Made by a program: the position numbers and the translations under genes. Below the pieces are notes generated by a model. That model did not search any database and was not told the DNA's origin. It saw only the letters and a program-made list of their open reading frames with translations. Positions 3,256 to 5,889 of a DNA stretch of 5,889 bases are shown piece by piece (the stretch's first letter is position 1; each line of letters begins with the position of its first letter). Source of the DNA: an uncultured Pseudomonadales bacterium. GTDB lineage: Bacteria; Pseudomonadota; Gammaproteobacteria; Pseudomonadales; Cellvibrionaceae. The stretch is taken from NCBI GenBank assembly GCA_938048505.1, contig CALIUX010000092.1, forward strand, positions 1 to 5,889, read 5' to 3'.

Positions 3256-5889
3256 ATGCTTGAAGAAAATGATGCTCTTGAAACACAAGAGTGGTTGGAT
3301 GCACTGACATCGCTGATCAAACACAGTGGTTCCGAAAGAGCAGCGGCCTTATTGGCGCAATTAGCTGACGCTGCAACACAATCCGGTGTTCAGTTGCCCT
3401 CTGCCATTAGAACACCTTACTGCAATACGATCCCTGTTTCGCAAGAAGCGCAGATCCCGGGCGATGCTGCATTAGAGCGTAAAATTCGCTCATTGATTCG
3501 CTGGAATGCCATTGCTACCGTTGTGCGTGCTAACGCCAACAATGATGATGGCCTAGGTGGTCACATCTCTTCATTTTCTTCATCTGCAACCCTTTATGAT
3601 GTTGCTTTTAACCATTTTTTCCGTGGAAATAATGGTGACCAGCTAGGTGACTGCGTGTACTTCCAGGGGCATATTGCGCCAGGTATCTATGCGCGCTCTT
3701 TCTTGGAAGGGCGTATTAACGAAGGTCAGCTGAATAATTTCCGACGTGAAGTAGGCGGCGAAGGCTTATCTTCTTATCCTCACCCTTGGTTAATGCCTGA
3801 TTACTGGCAGTTCCCTACCGTATCTATGGGGCTTGGACCAATCACGGCCATTTATCAAGCCAACTTCATGCGCTACATGTCATCTCGTGAGTTGGTTGCA
3901 CGCGGTGATCGTAAAGTGTGGGCCTTTTTGGGAGATGGTGAGTGTGATGAGCCAGAAAGCTTAGGTGCTATTTCGCTTGCAGGTCGTGAAGGCTTAGATA
4001 ATCTTATCTTTGTTATCAACTGTAACCTTCAGCGTCTTGATGGCCCGGTTCGTGGTAACGGCAAGATTATCCAAGAGTTAGAAGGCATGTTCCGAGGCGC
4101 AGGCTGGAATGTGCTTAAAGTGCTTTGGGGTAAAGGCTGGGATCGTCTACTCGAAAAAGATACCACCGGCTTACTGCAGAAGCGCATGGATGAAGTTGTC
4201 GATGGAGAGCTTCAAAACTACAAAGCTAATGGCGGCGCCTATACGCGTAAGCATTTCTTTGGTAAGTACCCAGAATTGTTAGCGCTAGTTGAAGATATGA
4301 GCGATGACGACATCATGCACTTGAGCCGTGGTGGTCATGATCCGCAGAAAGTCTATGCAGCGTATCATTCAGCGGTTCATCATAAAGGTCAGCCTACTGT
4401 TATTTTGGCGCAAACCGTTAAAGGTTATGGCTTAGGCGCTGCGGGCGGTGAGTCAGTCAATATTTCGCATAATGTGAAAAAGCTAGGCGCTGAAGACCTG
4501 TTACGCATTCGAGATCGCTTTGCTATTCCACTGAGCGACGAAGAAATAAAGGATGTTCCGTACTATCACCCAGGACCCGATTCACCTGAAGTGAAGTACA
4601 TGCTTTCACGTCGTGAAGCATTGAATGGTTACTTGCCTTCGCGTGTGAGTGACTTTACTCCGTTAAAAACACCTGGCCTTGATAAGTTTGCTGCCTTACT
4701 GAAATCGACCGGTGATCGAGAGATCTCAACTACACAAGCGTTTGTTCGTTACTTGTCTACTCTCGCGAAAGACAAGAGCATGGGCAAAAACCTTGTGCCG
4801 ATTGTACCTGATGAAGCACGTACCTTTGGTATGGAAGGTATGTTCCGCCAGTTAGGAATTTACAGCTCAGAAGGTCAGAAATATACCCCGCATGATCATG
4901 AGCAGATCATGTACTACAAGGAAGATAAAAAAGGCCAAATCATGGAGGAGGGCATCAATGAAGCAGGCGCTATGTCGGCTTGGATTGCTGCTGCAACGGC
5001 TTACAGTAATTATAAAATGCCAATGGTACCGTTTTATGTGTACTACTCCATGTTTGGCTTCCAGCGTATTGGCGATTTAGCGTGGTTGGCAGGTGATGCA
5101 CAAGCACGTGGCTTCCTAATTGGTGCAACAGCTGGCCGCACAACATTGAACGGTGAAGGTTTACAGCATCAGGATGGTCATAGTCATGTGATGGCGAACA
5201 CCATTCCAAACTGCCGTACTTATGATCCAACCTATGGCTTTGAGTTGGCGGTGATCATTACAGATGGTTTGCGTCGCATGTACGAAGACAAAGAGAATGT
5301 CTTTTACTACATCACTACCATGAATGAAAACTATGCTCATCATGCTATGCCTGAAGGTGCTGAAGAAGGCATCATTAAAGGTATTTACAAGTTAATCGAA
5401 GGTAAGAAAACACCAAGAGGCAAGCATCGCGTACAGCTAATGGGCGCAGGCTCTATTTTGCGTGAAGTTGAAGCGGCTGCTGAGATGTTGCGTGCAGACT
5501 TTGGTGTGGAGTCAGACGTTTGGTCTGTCCCAAGTGTTAACGAGCTGACGCGTGAAGCGCAGAGTACCGAGCGCTGGAATCGTTATCACCCAGATCAAGC
5601 ACCGAAAAAAGCCTATGTTACACAGATGCTTGAGAAGCAAGACGGCCCGTTTGTGATCTCAACCGATTACATCAAAAATTATTCTGAGCAATTGCGTCAA
5701 TATATTCCTGGTGATTATTACGTACTGGGTACTGACGGCTTTGGTCGCAGTGATGCACGCAGCAAATTGCGTGAATTCTTTGAGGTCGATCGTAACTATG
5801 TTGCCGTTACCGCACTGAAAGCCCTCGCAGACCAAGGTAAAATTGATGCGAAGGTCGTTGTAGACGCGATGGCCAAATACGGCATCGAT
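3256..5889 (+). CDS. aceE: Pyruvate dehydrogenase E1 component, homodimeric type (3' end missing)
   Basis: AceE decarboxylates pyruvate with thiamine diphosphate and passes the acetyl group to the lipoyl arms of E2, the entry step from glycolysis to acetyl-CoA in the cytoplasmic pyruvate dehydrogenase complex. The frame runs 878 codons to the window end without a stop; it ends at KYGID, matching KFNID of E. coli AceE (887 aa), so about nine residues are lost. The thiamine/Mg motif is GDGECDEPES (Gly226-Asp227-Gly228) with Asn257 and Gln259. Active-site His103, His139, His405 and His638 and the cofactor-activating Glu569 (in EGINEAG) align with His106, His142, His407, His640 and Glu571 of E. 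coli. YYSMFGFQRIGDLAW and TAGRTTLNGEGLQH are near-identical to the enterobacterial protein. No frameshift or lost residue was seen. aceF should follow. The leader suggests RNA-level control; no pdhR lies immediately upstream. Confidence 0.98.
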   Translation, partial: MLEENDALETQEWLDALTSLIKHSGSERAAALLAQLADAATQSGVQLPSAIRTPYCNTIPVSQEAQIPGDAALERKIRSLIRWNAIATVVRANANNDDGLGGHISSFSSSATLYDVAFNHFFRGNNGDQLGDCVYFQGHIAPGIYARSFLEGRINEGQLNNFRREVGGEGLSSYPHPWLMPDYWQFPTVSMGLGPITAIYQANFMRYMSSRELVARGDRKVWAFLGDGECDEPESLGAISLAGREGLDNLIFVINCNLQRLDGPVRGNGKIIQELEGMFRGAGWNVLKVLWGKGWDRLLEKDTTGLLQKRMDEVVDGELQNYKANGGAYTRKHFFGKYPELLALVEDMSDDDIMHLSRGGHDPQKVYAAYHSAVHHKGQPTVILAQTVKGYGLGAAGGESVNISHNVKKLGAEDLLRIRDRFAIPLSDEEIKDVPYYHPGPDSPEVKYMLSRREALNGYLPSRVSDFTPLKTPGLDKFAALLKSTGDREISTTQAFVRYLSTLAKDKSMGKNLVPIVPDEARTFGMEGMFRQLGIYSSEGQKYTPHDHEQIMYYKEDKKGQIMEEGINEAGAMSAWIAAATAYSNYKMPMVPFYVYYSMFGFQRIGDLAWLAGDAQARGFLIGATAGRTTLNGEGLQHQDGHSHVMANTIPNCRTYDPTYGFELAVIITDGLRRMYEDKENVFYYITTMNENYAHHAMPEGAEEGIIKGIYKLIEGKKTPRGKHRVQLMGAGSILREVEAAAEMLRADFGVESDVWSVPSVNELTREAQSTERWNRYHPDQAPKKAYVTQMLEKQDGPFVISTDYIKNYSEQLRQYIPGDYYVLGTDGFGRSDARSKLREFFEVDRNYVAVTALKALADQGKIDAKVVVDAMAKYGID

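Noticed and set aside
3256..3275. Crc/Hfq A-rich target (AANAANAA) at the aceE start
   Set aside because: The best match, AAGAAAAT, misses one fixed position and no better copy lies around the ribosome binding site.
3072..3320. 82-residue open frame on the - strand across the aceE start
   Set aside because: It overlaps the ribosome binding site and first codons of aceE, has a Ser-rich composition without family resemblance, and is the reverse shadow of real coding sequence plus leader.

Overview
The window holds two protein genes on the + strand, both cut by the window edges, separated by a gene-free stretch of 492 bases. Both proteins read as gammaproteobacterial. The second is alignable, from memory, almost residue for residue with E. 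coli AceE. Moderate GC content and the general protein style would fit a marine gammaproteobacterium (an Oceanospirillales- or Alteromonadales-like lineage), but the genus cannot be fixed from this sequence alone.

Region 1 (1-2763): the 3' 920 codons of a large M16A zinc metallopeptidase of the pitrilysin / insulin-degrading-enzyme type. The inverted zinc site HFLEH and the distal glutamate are intact, and so is the C-terminal RTxxQLGY substrate-binding signature. The extra feature is an acidic, Thr/Ser/Glu-rich insert of roughly 45 residues in the middle of the chain. The DNA at its start forms a perfect 9-bp hairpin.

Region 2 (2764-3255): a long leader for the next gene, with no convincing protein gene. 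It contains a possible promoter near 2895-2900. Just after it comes an unusually coherent set of RNA pairings: a small hairpin at 2920-2935, and a bulged stem of about 14 bp joining 2939-2955 to 3027-3040 that encloses a 9-bp hairpin at 2961-2988 and a tandem 10-base repeat. The segments at 2931-2938 and 2964-2971 can also pair with each other, which would break the two small hairpins, as in an attenuator or riboswitch. Further downstream are a 9-bp hairpin (3181-3204) and a GC-rich hairpin (3224-3238) only five bases before the ribosome binding site. This leader is the best candidate in the window for an undescribed element: a cis-regulatory RNA controlling pyruvate dehydrogenase.

Region 3 (3256-5889): aceE, the thiamine-diphosphate-dependent E1 of the pyruvate dehydrogenase complex. 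It has 878 codons and no stop, and by comparison with the 887-residue E. coli protein lacks only about nine C-terminal residues. All catalytic and cofactor residues checked are present. aceF (E2) would be expected just beyond the window. No pdhR repressor gene lies upstream, so aceE control here must differ from E. coli, or the regulator is elsewhere. The peptidase and aceE show no functional link and are probably separate transcription units.
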